Under the pieces are notes generated by a model. It was given only the letters and a program-made list of their open reading frames with translations, ran no database searches and was not told the DNA's origin. From contig JBGSST010000357.1 of NCBI GenBank assembly GCA_041736915.1, positions 1-13,674 of the forward strand: a stretch of 13,674 nucleotides of DNA, given 5' to 3'. The stretch comes from JBGSST01 sp041736915. Lineage in GTDB: Bacteria > Bdellovibrionota > FAC87 > UBA2466. The position numbers and the translations under genes were made by a program. Of this stretch, positions 1 through 5,589 are shown piece by piece; the stretch's first letter is position 1, and every line of letters begins with the position of its first letter.

Positions 1-1
1 G

Positions 2-409
2 CCGCACGGTGACGTGGGCGGCAACTCCCAAGGAATCGACGGAATCAACCCGACCCTCGAACGCGAGGACGTAGCGGGCAACGGCCACGATACCGGACAC
101 GGCGACGTGGGCGGCAACTCCCAAGGAATCGACCGGCAAGCGTGGCATACCGCCATCCTCATCATCGACCACAGCCCGCTAGTTAAGGGAGATCACGGCT
201 CGGACCCCGTGCTGATCCAGGTCGCCTCCGCGGTGGCCGACCTGTACGAACGCCATGGCCTGCGGCCCCACCGGTTGCCGGGCTACCCCGCCCTGCGAAC
301 CCCGAACGATATCATTCAGGCGGCCGCCCAGGGGCTTCTCGAGGAGATCGGCATCACCGACGCCCGCACGGTGAAAGAGGTCGGCGCGTTGATGGGTGCC
401 GTTCGCTAA
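2..409 (+). CDS. 3' end of an unrecognised protein with DV(G/A)GN repeats (5' partial)
   Basis: The frame is open from the left edge to a TAA at 407-409, so the true start may lie outside the window. A GTG at 14 is the first possible internal start. Codon use looks coding: third positions are mostly G or C and codons resemble those of the neighbours. The first 45 codons are Gly/Asp/Asn-rich and carry three copies of a D-V-(G/A)-G-N-(S/G)-(Q/H) motif, at nucleotides 11, 68 and 104. The first and third copies are nearly identical over 36 bp. The remaining 90 residues have no repeats and look globular, ending in a helical stretch (NDIIQAAAQGLLEEIG) and GALMGAVR. I do not recognise a family. The last 30 residues faintly recall the YqeY/GatB C-terminal helices, but I do not trust that. 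No signal peptide or membrane segment is visible in the part present. Confidence 0.5.
   Translation, partial: PHGDVGGNSQGIDGINPTLEREDVAGNGHDTGHGDVGGNSQGIDRQAWHTAILIIDHSPLVKGDHGSDPVLIQVASAVADLYERHGLRPHRLPGYPALRTPNDIIQAAAQGLLEEIGITDARTVKEVGALMGAVR
5..133 (+). repeat. 36-bp in-frame direct repeat, 93 bp apart
   Basis: Positions 5-40 and 98-133 are identical except for one base (T10 versus C103). The offset is 93 bp, exactly 31 codons, so both copies encode HGDVGGNSQGID in the same frame. A weaker third copy of the core motif starts at 68. The mismatch is synonymous (GGT/GGC), which suggests the repeat is kept at protein level rather than being an assembly duplication. Confidence 0.8.
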
Positions 410-421
410 CGCGCCAGGCTT

Positions 422-452
422 ACACGTTTTTTGCCATTCTAAAAAAACGTGT
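422..452. promoter_or_regulatory. Perfect inverted repeat, probable operator overlapping the maeB promoter
   Basis: ACACGTTTTTT (422-432) and AAAAAACGTGT (442-452) are perfect 11-bp inverted arms around a 9-nt spacer. The symmetry covers the putative -35 element (431-436) and ends two bases before the -10 element (454-459). It is an unlikely terminator, because the AT-rich part of the arms is nearest the loop and no T-run follows the 3' arm. A repressor bound here would block polymerase. The regulator is not identifiable from this window. Confidence 0.6.
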
Positions 453-459
453 CTATAGT
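431..459 (+). promoter_or_regulatory. Sigma70-like promoter for maeB
   Basis: TTGCCA at 431-436 and TATAGT at 454-459 are separated by exactly 17 bp. Each hexamer closely matches the consensus (TTGACA, TATAAT). The expected start of transcription, about 7 bases after the -10 element, is near 466-467, only a few bases before the GTG at 470. This places the GTG at 449 upstream of the transcript and argues for the later start. Confidence 0.65.
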
Positions 460-469
460 CTCGGGCACT

Positions 470-2788
470 GTGAGCAATAAAAAAGACCCGAACAATAATA
501 AAGAAGCACTCGACTACCACGCCCAGGGACGCCCCGGAAAAATCGAGGTCATATCCTCGAAGCCCTGCCGCACGCAGCGCGACCTGACGCTGGCCTACTC
601 TCCCGGAGTGGCCGCCCCCTGCATGGAAATCTTCCGCGAGCCGGACGAGGTCTTCAAGTACACCGCCAAGGGCAACTTGGTGGGGGTCATCAGCAACGGC
701 ACCGCCGTGCTGGGGCTGGGAAACCTCGGTGCTTTGGCCGGTAAGCCCGTGATGGAAGGCAAAGGCATTCTGTTCAAGCGCTTCGCCGACATCGACGTCT
801 TCGATATCGAAGTGGATACGGAAGATCCGGACAAGTTCATCGAATGCGTCAAGCTGCTGGAGCCAACTTTCGGCGGCATCAACCTCGAAGACATCAAAGC
901 GCCTGAGTGCTTCTACATCGAAGAGAAGCTCAAGGAGACGATGAACATTCCCGTCTTCCACGACGATCAGCACGGCACGGCCATCATTTCCGCCGCCGCG
1001 TTCATTAACGCCTGCGAAGTCACCGGGCGTGACGTTGCTAAGGCGCGCATCGTTTTCAACGGCGCGGGTGCTTCGGCGATCTCGTGCGCCAACCTGTACA
1101 TCCGTCTCGGCGCCAAGCGCGAGAACATCATCATGTGCGACACCCAAGGGGTGATCTACGAAGGCCGCGAAGGCGGCATGAACAAGTATAAAGCCCCGTT
1201 CGCCACCAAGGAAAAGGCCCGTAACCTCGCCGACGCGATGGTCGACGCCGACGTATTCGTGGGCCTTTCGGCCAAGGGGGCCGTCACCCAGTCGATGATC
1301 CGTTCGATGGCCAAGATGCCCATCGTGTTCGCCATGGCGAACCCCGATCCGGAGATCGATTACCACGAAGCCAAGGCCGCGCGCGAAGACCTCATCTTTG
1401 CCACGGGCCGCAGCGATTATCCGAATCAGGTAAACAACGTTTTAGGCTTCCCCTTCATCTTCCGCGGCGCGCTCGACGTGCGGGCGAAGCAGATCAACGA
1501 AGAGATGAAGATCGCGGCCGTACACGCCCTGGCCAAGCTGACGCGCCAGGAAGTGCCGGACAACGTTTCCAAAGCCTACGGCGGAAAGCGTTTCAAGTTC
1601 GGGCCCGAGTACATCATTCCCAAGCCGTTCGACTCGCGCGTGCTGTTGTGGGTAGCCCCCGCCGTCGCCAAGGCCGCGATGGAAACGGGAGTGGCCCGGT
1701 TGAAGATCGATCTCGACGAGTACGTCTCGGAGCTCGAGCGCCGCTTGGGCGTTCGCCAAAGCTTCGTTCGTTCGATCAAGGAAAAGATTACCGGCGACGA
1801 GGCCGAACCAAAGAATCCGAATCTACCCAAGATCGTGTTTCCGGAAGGCTCTAACCAAAAAATTCTCCGGGCCGCCGAAATCATCGTGCAGGAAGGGATC
1901 GCGCAGCCGATCTTGCTTGGCAACGAAAAGCGGGTACGCGCCCAGATCGAAAAGCTCGGCCTGGTGAATCTGGACAAAGCCCAGATCATCACGCCGTCCA
2001 CTTCCGAAGCCCGCGAAACCTACGCGCACGAGTTCTGGGAACACCGCCAGCGCAAAGGCATTACCGAGGAGCAGTGCTTCTCGATGATGAAGAACGAGAA
2101 CTACTTTGGCTCCATGATGGTACGCCGGGGCGATGCCGACGGCCTATTGTCCGGCGTCACCCAGAGCTACCCCGACACGATTCGTCCGTTCCTCGAAACG
2201 GTAGGGGCGCGTAAGGGGATGAAGATCTCGGGCGTCTACATGATGCTCTTCAAGGAAAAGATCCTGTTCCTCGCCGATACCACGGTGAACATCGATCCTT
2301 CCGCCACCGATCTGGCCGACATTGCCATTTGCGCCGCCGAAGAGGCGCGCTTCTTCGATATCGAGCCCAAGGTCGCCATGCTGTCGTTTAGCAACTTCGG
2401 CAGCGTCAACCACCCGCACGCTCTCAAAGTGCGGGAGGCTACGCGCCTGATCAAGCACCGCCGCCCGGACATCCTGGTGGATGGAGAGATGCAGGCCGAT
2501 ACCGCCATCGTTCCGGAGATCGTCGCCGAGACTTTCCCGTTCTGCGAAATCAAGGGCGGCGCGAACGTGCTGATCTTCCCCGACCTCCAGTCGGCGAACA
2601 TCTGCTACAAGCTGCTGCAACGCGTGGGCGGAGCCGAAGCCATTGGCCCCATCCTGGTGGGCATGAACAAGCCCATCAACGTTCTGCAGCGCGCGTCGGA
2701 TGTCGACGAGATCGTGAACATGGCAATGATCACGGTGCTAGAGATTCAAAACAAATCCGCCGGCATTGGCGGCCATACAACGCGCTAG
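470..2788 (+). CDS. maeB: NADP-dependent malic enzyme, MaeB type with phosphotransacetylase-like C-terminal domain
   Basis: MaeB-type enzymes oxidatively decarboxylate malate to pyruvate with NADP, in the cytoplasm, linking the TCA cycle to pyruvate and NADPH supply. The product is 772 residues, close to E. coli MaeB (about 760). The malic domain contains AYSPGVAAPC with the probable catalytic Tyr43, GKPVMEGK with Lys98, metal-site acidic residues in NLED (138-141) and FHDDQHGTA (163-171), and a nucleotide-binding GAGASA loop (198-203). From about residue 453 (KIVFPEG) to the end the protein resembles phosphate acetyltransferase; in E. coli MaeB this domain is regulatory and has no PTA activity. 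I chose GTG470 over the in-frame GTG449 because the promoter overlaps 449 and because 470 gives an N-terminus of the family's usual length. No Shine-Dalgarno sequence is visible before either start. A palindromic operator suggests regulation by a repressor. Confidence 0.95.
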   Translation: MSNKKDPNNNKEALDYHAQGRPGKIEVISSKPCRTQRDLTLAYSPGVAAPCMEIFREPDEVFKYTAKGNLVGVISNGTAVLGLGNLGALAGKPVMEGKGILFKRFADIDVFDIEVDTEDPDKFIECVKLLEPTFGGINLEDIKAPECFYIEEKLKETMNIPVFHDDQHGTAIISAAAFINACEVTGRDVAKARIVFNGAGASAISCANLYIRLGAKRENIIMCDTQGVIYEGREGGMNKYKAPFATKEKARNLADAMVDADVFVGLSAKGAVTQSMIRSMAKMPIVFAMANPDPEIDYHEAKAAREDLIFATGRSDYPNQVNNVLGFPFIFRGALDVRAKQINEEMKIAAVHALAKLTRQEVPDNVSKAYGGKRFKFGPEYIIPKPFDSRVLLWVAPAVAKAAMETGVARLKIDLDEYVSELERRLGVRQSFVRSIKEKITGDEAEPKNPNLPKIVFPEGSNQKILRAAEIIVQEGIAQPILLGNEKRVRAQIEKLGLVNLDKAQIITPSTSEARETYAHEFWEHRQRKGITEEQCFSMMKNENYFGSMMVRRGDADGLLSGVTQSYPDTIRPFLETVGARKGMKISGVYMMLFKEKILFLADTTVNIDPSATDLADIAICAAEEARFFDIEPKVAMLSFSNFGSVNHPHALKVREATRLIKHRRPDILVDGEMQADTAIVPEIVAETFPFCEIKGGANVLIFPDLQSANICYKLLQRVGGAEAIGPILVGMNKPINVLQRASDVDEIVNMAMITVLEIQNKSAGIGGHTTR

Positions 2789-2830
2789 ACACCACACGCC
2801 GGCATGTTAGTTTTCCCCTGAACACTACTC

Positions 2831-2840
2831 CGGGGGGACA
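2831..2840 (+). promoter_or_regulatory. CGGGGGGACA leader box/ribosome site, copy 1
   Basis: The ten bases CGGGGGGACA end two bases before the GTG start at 2843 and include an over-long G-rich Shine-Dalgarno. The same ten bases, at the same 12-nt distance from the start, precede the gene at 3637. A CCCC at 2815-2818 could pair with the G-run and mask the ribosome site, which is speculative. Confidence 0.5.
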
Positions 2841-2842
2841 AC

Positions 2843-3538
2843 GTGAAACAGCGTCTATTGGTATTCGGCCTACTTCTTTTGTCTAGCCTAGCGCTCGTGA
2901 AATGCGGCAAAGGCACGGGTATTCACGACGCTTCCGCGCTCTGCTGCGGGCCGGACGGAAACGCGATTCCCCGCTCCACGAAAATTCTGTGGGGCGTTCC
3001 GCCGGCGATGCAGTTCACGAACTACACGTGTGGCGCCGCCGCGATGCAGTCGGTGCTCGCTTACTACGGCCACAGCTTCACGGAAGAGAAGCTCGCGAAA
3101 GAGATGGGCTCCGACCCGCAAAACGGAACCAATCACGTGGAGATGGCCGAGTACGCCCGCAAGCTTGGCATCAAGGCCGAGATCAAATCGAATTTGAAAA
3201 TCGAAGACCTGAAGCCGTACCTGCAGAGGGACCAGCCGGTGATCGTCGAAGCGCAAGCGTGGGGCACGGTCGACGGCATTGCGGTGCCTAACTTCGATTA
3301 CACGAACGCGTGGGATCAGGGGCATTACATGGTGGTGATCGGTCTCGATGACCAAAACATCTACTTCATGGACCCGTCGGCCTCTGGCTCGCGCGCCCTG
3401 CTCTCCCTCCAGGAATTCCTCCCGCGCTGGCACGACCTGGACTGGAATAGCCAGCAGCTGCACCAGACGGCGATACTTTTCGACGGGAAACCCAATCCCG
3501 TGGCCCTCCCCAAAAAAAACTGGGTACGCGTCCCTTAA
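2843..3538 (+). CDS. Exported C39-like papain-fold cysteine peptidase domain protein
   Basis: The 231-residue protein starts at a GTG with a strong GGGGGGA ribosome site. Residues 1-20 form a signal peptide: a charged MKQR, then a hydrophobic stretch. Cys21 could be lipidated, but Lys20 at position -1 makes a poor lipobox. The mature part resembles Peptidase_C39_2 domains. It has Gln57 as a candidate oxyanion residue, Cys63 in YTCGAAAMQSVLAYYG, His161 in GHYMVVIGLDD, and Asp177 in YFMDPS. C39-like domains cleave peptides, often behind a double-glycine leader, but many stand-alone exported members have unknown substrates. No ABC transporter or bacteriocin precursor is adjacent, so a leader-peptidase role is not supported here. 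An extra Cys-Cys pair (34-35) sits before the domain. It lies 54 bp after maeB, facing the same way, and precedes another exported peptidase-like protein. Confidence 0.75.
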   Translation: MKQRLLVFGLLLLSSLALVKCGKGTGIHDASALCCGPDGNAIPRSTKILWGVPPAMQFTNYTCGAAAMQSVLAYYGHSFTEEKLAKEMGSDPQNGTNHVEMAEYARKLGIKAEIKSNLKIEDLKPYLQRDQPVIVEAQAWGTVDGIAVPNFDYTNAWDQGHYMVVIGLDDQNIYFMDPSASGSRALLSLQEFLPRWHDLDWNSQQLHQTAILFDGKPNPVALPKKNWVRVP

Positions 3539-3573
3539 CTAACCGTCTACACATTTAAACGGTGCGGCACTTT

Positions 3574-3598
3574 CGCGGTGGGAGCCTCACGCACCGCG
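3574..3598 (+). terminator. Weak hairpin between the two exported-protein genes
   Basis: CGCGGTG (3574-3580) and CACCGCG (3592-3598) form a 7-bp GC-rich stem with an 11-nt loop, about 35 bp after the stop of the C39-like gene. No T-run follows, so as an intrinsic terminator it is poor. It could instead be an mRNA-stabilising or processing structure. Confidence 0.25.
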
Positions 3599-3624
3599 TG
3601 ATACTTCGGTACCCACAGGTTTAA

Positions 3625-3634
3625 CGGGGGGACA
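3625..3634 (+). promoter_or_regulatory. CGGGGGGACA leader box/ribosome site, copy 2
   Basis: This is identical in sequence and in distance to the start codon (12 nt from its first base) to the box at 2831-2840. It serves the ATG at 3637. Confidence 0.5.
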
Positions 3635-3636
3635 CA

Positions 3637-4233
3637 ATGCGTTTTATCTTAGGGCTATTTTTACTGTGGGGCGGAGCCGCGTTTGCCGGCGTGCCGGAAC
3701 CGACGTCGGTCACTTTTTATCCCGGCAAGATGCCGCTCACCGGTAGCGGTTTTCCCGCCGCCTGGGCGGAAGACGTTCGGATGGACACGCAGATCGCGTG
3801 CCGTAACGTGCACCGCGCCCTTTACCTCATCGAAAATCGCTACCCCAGAATCCAGAAAGAGTTCGAGAAGGGGATAAACTTCAAGGTGCTCTTTAAAAAC
3901 CGCGCGCACTACACGAAGCTTTTGCAGCGCCGTTACCACGCCTGCACCAAGGGCGGGGTCTCGCTCTACCGCTACGGCCGCTGCAATACTCCCCAGCAGA
4001 CCCTGGCCTTCGTTCGCGTTACGCTAGGCTTCGTCCACTCCACGATTAACCTTTGCGACGAGTACTTTAAGGCCGCGGCTACCGAGCGAACCTGGGTGCT
4101 GGTGCACGAGTTCGGTCGTCTGGAAAACATCGGCGACTCACCGGACTTCGATACCGATGCGATCAACGTGTGGGAAGCGATCGTGGGCCGGTTGTCGGAA
4201 GACCGCAACTACTATGCACTCCTCAAACCCTGA
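3637..4233 (+). CDS. Exported M35/aspzincin-like protein lacking the second zinc histidine
   Basis: The 198-residue protein has a clear signal peptide (MRFILGLFLLWGGAAFA, cleavage probably after Ala17). The C-terminal half follows the layout of lysine-specific metallo-endopeptidase (M35-type aspzincin) domains: INLCDEYF at 137-144, then VLVHEFGRLENIGD at 154-167, then an Asp-rich DFDTDAINVWEAI (170-182). In active members the helix reads HExxH and a following GTxDxxY supplies the third, Asp, ligand. Here His157 and Glu158 remain, but the second His is Arg161, so classical zinc binding would be lost. Cysteines at 55, 103, 116 and 140 could form two disulfides, fitting an exported protein. I infer a degenerate peptidase, possibly a binding or inhibitor-like protein; the family link rests on motifs only. 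Its last 20 bases overlap the next gene. Confidence 0.7.
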   Translation: MRFILGLFLLWGGAAFAGVPEPTSVTFYPGKMPLTGSGFPAAWAEDVRMDTQIACRNVHRALYLIENRYPRIQKEFEKGINFKVLFKNRAHYTKLLQRRYHACTKGGVSLYRYGRCNTPQQTLAFVRVTLGFVHSTINLCDEYFKAAATERTWVLVHEFGRLENIGDSPDFDTDAINVWEAIVGRLSEDRNYYALLKP

Positions 4234-4456
4234 CGAGCGGCCGCAAAGTGGCGACCTGTACGCGCACTTCAAGGGTAAGCAGTATCGCATCCTGGGAATA
4301 GGCCGGCACAGCGAAACGCTCGAAGAGATGGTTTTCTACGAAGCGCTTTACGACAACCCCAAGGGGAAGTTGTGGGCCCGTCCGCTCACGATGTTTCTCG
4401 AAGACGTGACGGCCCCCGACGGAAAGAAAGTGCGCCGCTTCGTTCGTCTGAAATAG
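4214..4456 (+). CDS. DUF1653-like small protein
   Basis: The ATG at 4214 gives an 80-residue cytoplasmic protein whose first 20 bases overlap the previous gene in another frame. GGAAGA at 4197-4202 is a plausible ribosome site. An earlier in-frame start at 4157 would run 57 bases deeper into the upstream gene and adds a non-conserved arginine/tryptophan-rich stretch. The pattern matches DUF1653: DLYAHFKGKQYRILGIGRHSETLEEMVFYEALY, then WARPLTMFLEDV and RRFVRL at the end. DUF1653 proteins are short, beta-rich and widespread, and their function is unknown. The overlap implies translational coupling with the exported M35-like gene, although no shared pathway is evident. Confidence 0.85.
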   Translation: MHSSNPDERPQSGDLYAHFKGKQYRILGIGRHSETLEEMVFYEALYDNPKGKLWARPLTMFLEDVTAPDGKKVRRFVRLK

Positions 4457-4491
4457 GTTGGCTCCGTTCTTGCTCTCCCTCTCCCCGTTGC

Positions 4492-4520
4492 TTCCCAATC
4501 GCACGATTGGGAACAATTTT
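4492..4520 (+). terminator. Perfect hairpin/palindrome after the DUF1653 gene
   Basis: TTCCCAATCG (4492-4501) and CGATTGGGAA (4504-4513) are perfect 10-bp inverted arms around CA. In RNA this would fold as at least an 8-bp stem with a 6-nt loop. It is followed by CAATTTT (4514-4520), a short T-run, and lies about 36 bp after the stop of the DUF1653 gene. A modest intrinsic terminator is the simplest reading. Because it also lies just in front of the next gene, a protein-binding operator is an alternative. Confidence 0.5.
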
Positions 4521-4551
4521 GTAATCATTTGTAACAGCAGGAGAGACAGTT

Positions 4552-4902
4552 ATGGAAAGCACCAACATCAACGAGATTGGCCAGAACAACACGCATACGG
4601 AAGGGCCCGTGGCGAAGGCCATCGAAACGAAAACGAGTAAGATCCCCTCCGACGCCTTTCTGTGGGCGGCCGCCGGAGCCATGGTTGCCTCCGCGGCGCT
4701 ACAGTTCACCAAGCGCAAGCAGCTGAGTAACTTCGTGGGGCAATGGGCGCCCGCGATTTTGATCTTGGGTCTCTACAACAAGCTCGTGAAGGTGGCCGGT
4801 TCCGATGGCGCCGAAACCGGTGAGACCGAAAAAGAGAGTGAAGGCTCGCGCTTCGATACCGAATCGAATCGCGATCGCAGTTCGTCCTTCCAGGCGGCGT
4901 AA
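4552..4902 (+). CDS. Small two-helix inner-membrane protein, function unknown
   Basis: The 116-residue protein starts at an ATG with a textbook AGGAGAG ribosome site (4539-4545). The N-terminal 30 residues are polar. Two hydrophobic segments follow, about 35-52 (DAFLWAAAGAMVASAALQF) and 63-78 (WAPAILILGLYNKLV), separated by a short basic turn with KRKQ. The C-terminal 35 residues are acidic and polar, rich in Glu, Ser and Asp, and probably disordered. With a basic inter-helix loop, both termini may face away from the cytoplasm by the positive-inside rule, but the segment is too short to be sure. I recall similar unannotated small proteins with a FLWAA...FVGQWAP...LGLYNKLVK core, but no function is known to me. 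It sits alone between two hairpins. Confidence 0.75.
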   Translation: MESTNINEIGQNNTHTEGPVAKAIETKTSKIPSDAFLWAAAGAMVASAALQFTKRKQLSNFVGQWAPAILILGLYNKLVKVAGSDGAETGETEKESEGSRFDTESNRDRSSSFQAA

Positions 4903-4919
4903 ATTAGCGTCGATGAGTG

Positions 4920-4945
4920 GGGAGCCGCCGGAGACTCGGGCTCCC
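4920..4945. terminator. Hairpin between convergent genes, possible shared terminator
   Basis: GGGAGCC (4920-4926) and GGCTCCC (4939-4945) form a 7-bp GC-rich stem with a 12-nt loop. It sits between the stop at 4902 of the plus-strand membrane protein and the stop (4945-4947) of the minus-strand methyltransferase, touching the latter. The plus strand continues with TATTT, a short T-rich tail. The position suits bidirectional termination, but the tails are weak. Confidence 0.4.
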
Positions 4946-5496
4946 TATTTCACTACGGTCAGCTGAAAGCTGAGAAAATTCGCCGGAAACATCCAGGTCC
5001 AGCGAAGCTCGTATGCGCGGGGATTTCGGTTGGCGAGGTAACGCACGAGCCGAGCCCCCAGATAACGCTCGAAGTGGACGGTGACCGAATCGAGCCGATA
5101 GCGATGGCTCTCGTGCTCTTCGGTGCAAAAGTTGAGCGAGTTGTGGGCGAAAAAGTGCAGGTGGTCCGTATCCGCGAACGCGTTCGCGCTGGAAAAATGC
5201 GGCACCGAGATATCGACCTTGGCGCCGTTCTGGCACACGCGGTGGATCTCCGCCATCGTGCCGCGCACATTCTGTAAATGCTCCAGCACGTCGTGCATCC
5301 GGACCAGCGTGAAGTAACTCTCGGGCAACTTCCACGGCAGGGCGTTCAGGTTGAGTAATAGGTCCGCCTTCGCGCGCGGTGAAACGTCCACGTTCAGGTG
5401 CCCGCTCAGGGGCTTGGGGCCGCAGCCTAAGTTTAAAGACCGCGGAAAATCGCTTTCGGTGAGGGGAGGCGTGGCGACCGCAAGCTTTCCGTCCAT
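4945..5496 (-). CDS. Small class I SAM-dependent methyltransferase
   Basis: The 183-residue protein has the Rossmann-type methyltransferase core. Motif I is LNLGCG (21-26), followed by a strand-2 acidic residue in LNVDVSP (Asp37), an ADLLLNLNALPWKLPESYF segment and the post-II HDVLEHL (68-74). It lacks a recognisable substrate-specific domain; the C-terminal part contains many aromatic and His residues (DHLHFFAHNSLNFC, then ELRWTWMF). The layout fits the small methyltransferases often found in glycan or surface-polymer gene sets, but no such genes flank it, so the substrate is unknown. The start is an ATG with GAGGT upstream at good spacing. A strong terminator hairpin lies immediately in front of that ribosome site, so expression probably depends on read-through or on a leader promoter. 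Confidence 0.85.
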   Translation of the reverse strand: MDGKLAVATPPLTESDFPRSLNLGCGPKPLSGHLNVDVSPRAKADLLLNLNALPWKLPESYFTLVRMHDVLEHLQNVRGTMAEIHRVCQNGAKVDISVPHFSSANAFADTDHLHFFAHNSLNFCTEEHESHRYRLDSVTVHFERYLGARLVRYLANRNPRAYELRWTWMFPANFLSFQLTVVK

Positions 5497-5506
5497 CAGT
5501 GACCTC

Positions 5507-5560
5507 GCAAAAGAAAATGCCGGCGGGGAGAGGTTTTTAAAAAGCCCCTCGCCCGCCGGC
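5507..5560 (-). terminator. Strong intrinsic terminator after the lipoprotein gene, inside the methyltransferase leader
   Basis: GCCGGCGGG (5519-5527) pairs with CCCGCCGGC (5552-5560). The stem continues inward through GAG/CTC, GG/CC and an A-T section, with one bulge and one mismatch, leaving a loop of about 3 nt. On the minus strand the stem is followed directly by ATTTTCTTTT, the classic terminator tail. It lies 30 bp after the lipoprotein stop. The methyltransferase ribosome site and ATG follow within about 12 to 22 bases, leaving no room for a separate downstream promoter. Confidence 0.8.
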
Positions 5561-5589
5561 GTTCACACAGTCAGTCGGGAGAAACAAAC

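Noticed and set aside
298..409. YqeY/GatB C-terminal domain in the left-edge protein
   Set aside because: Only a faint helical resemblance, and the characteristic ending of that family is missing.
449..469. GTG449 as the maeB start
   Set aside because: It lies inside the palindrome between the -35 and -10 elements, so it would not be transcribed from the visible promoter, and it gives a longer N-terminus than in E. coli MaeB.
179..1366. Long minus-strand open frame (395 codons) antisense to maeB
   Set aside because: It mirrors the maeB codon pattern, as is common in GC-rich DNA. The translation is His/Val/Asp-rich low-information sequence, and maeB covers the region with a full set of family motifs.
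2843..4233. Bacteriocin export or maturation system based on the C39-like domain
   Set aside because: There is no ABC transporter, no membrane fusion protein and no double-glycine precursor nearby, and the protein has its own signal peptide.
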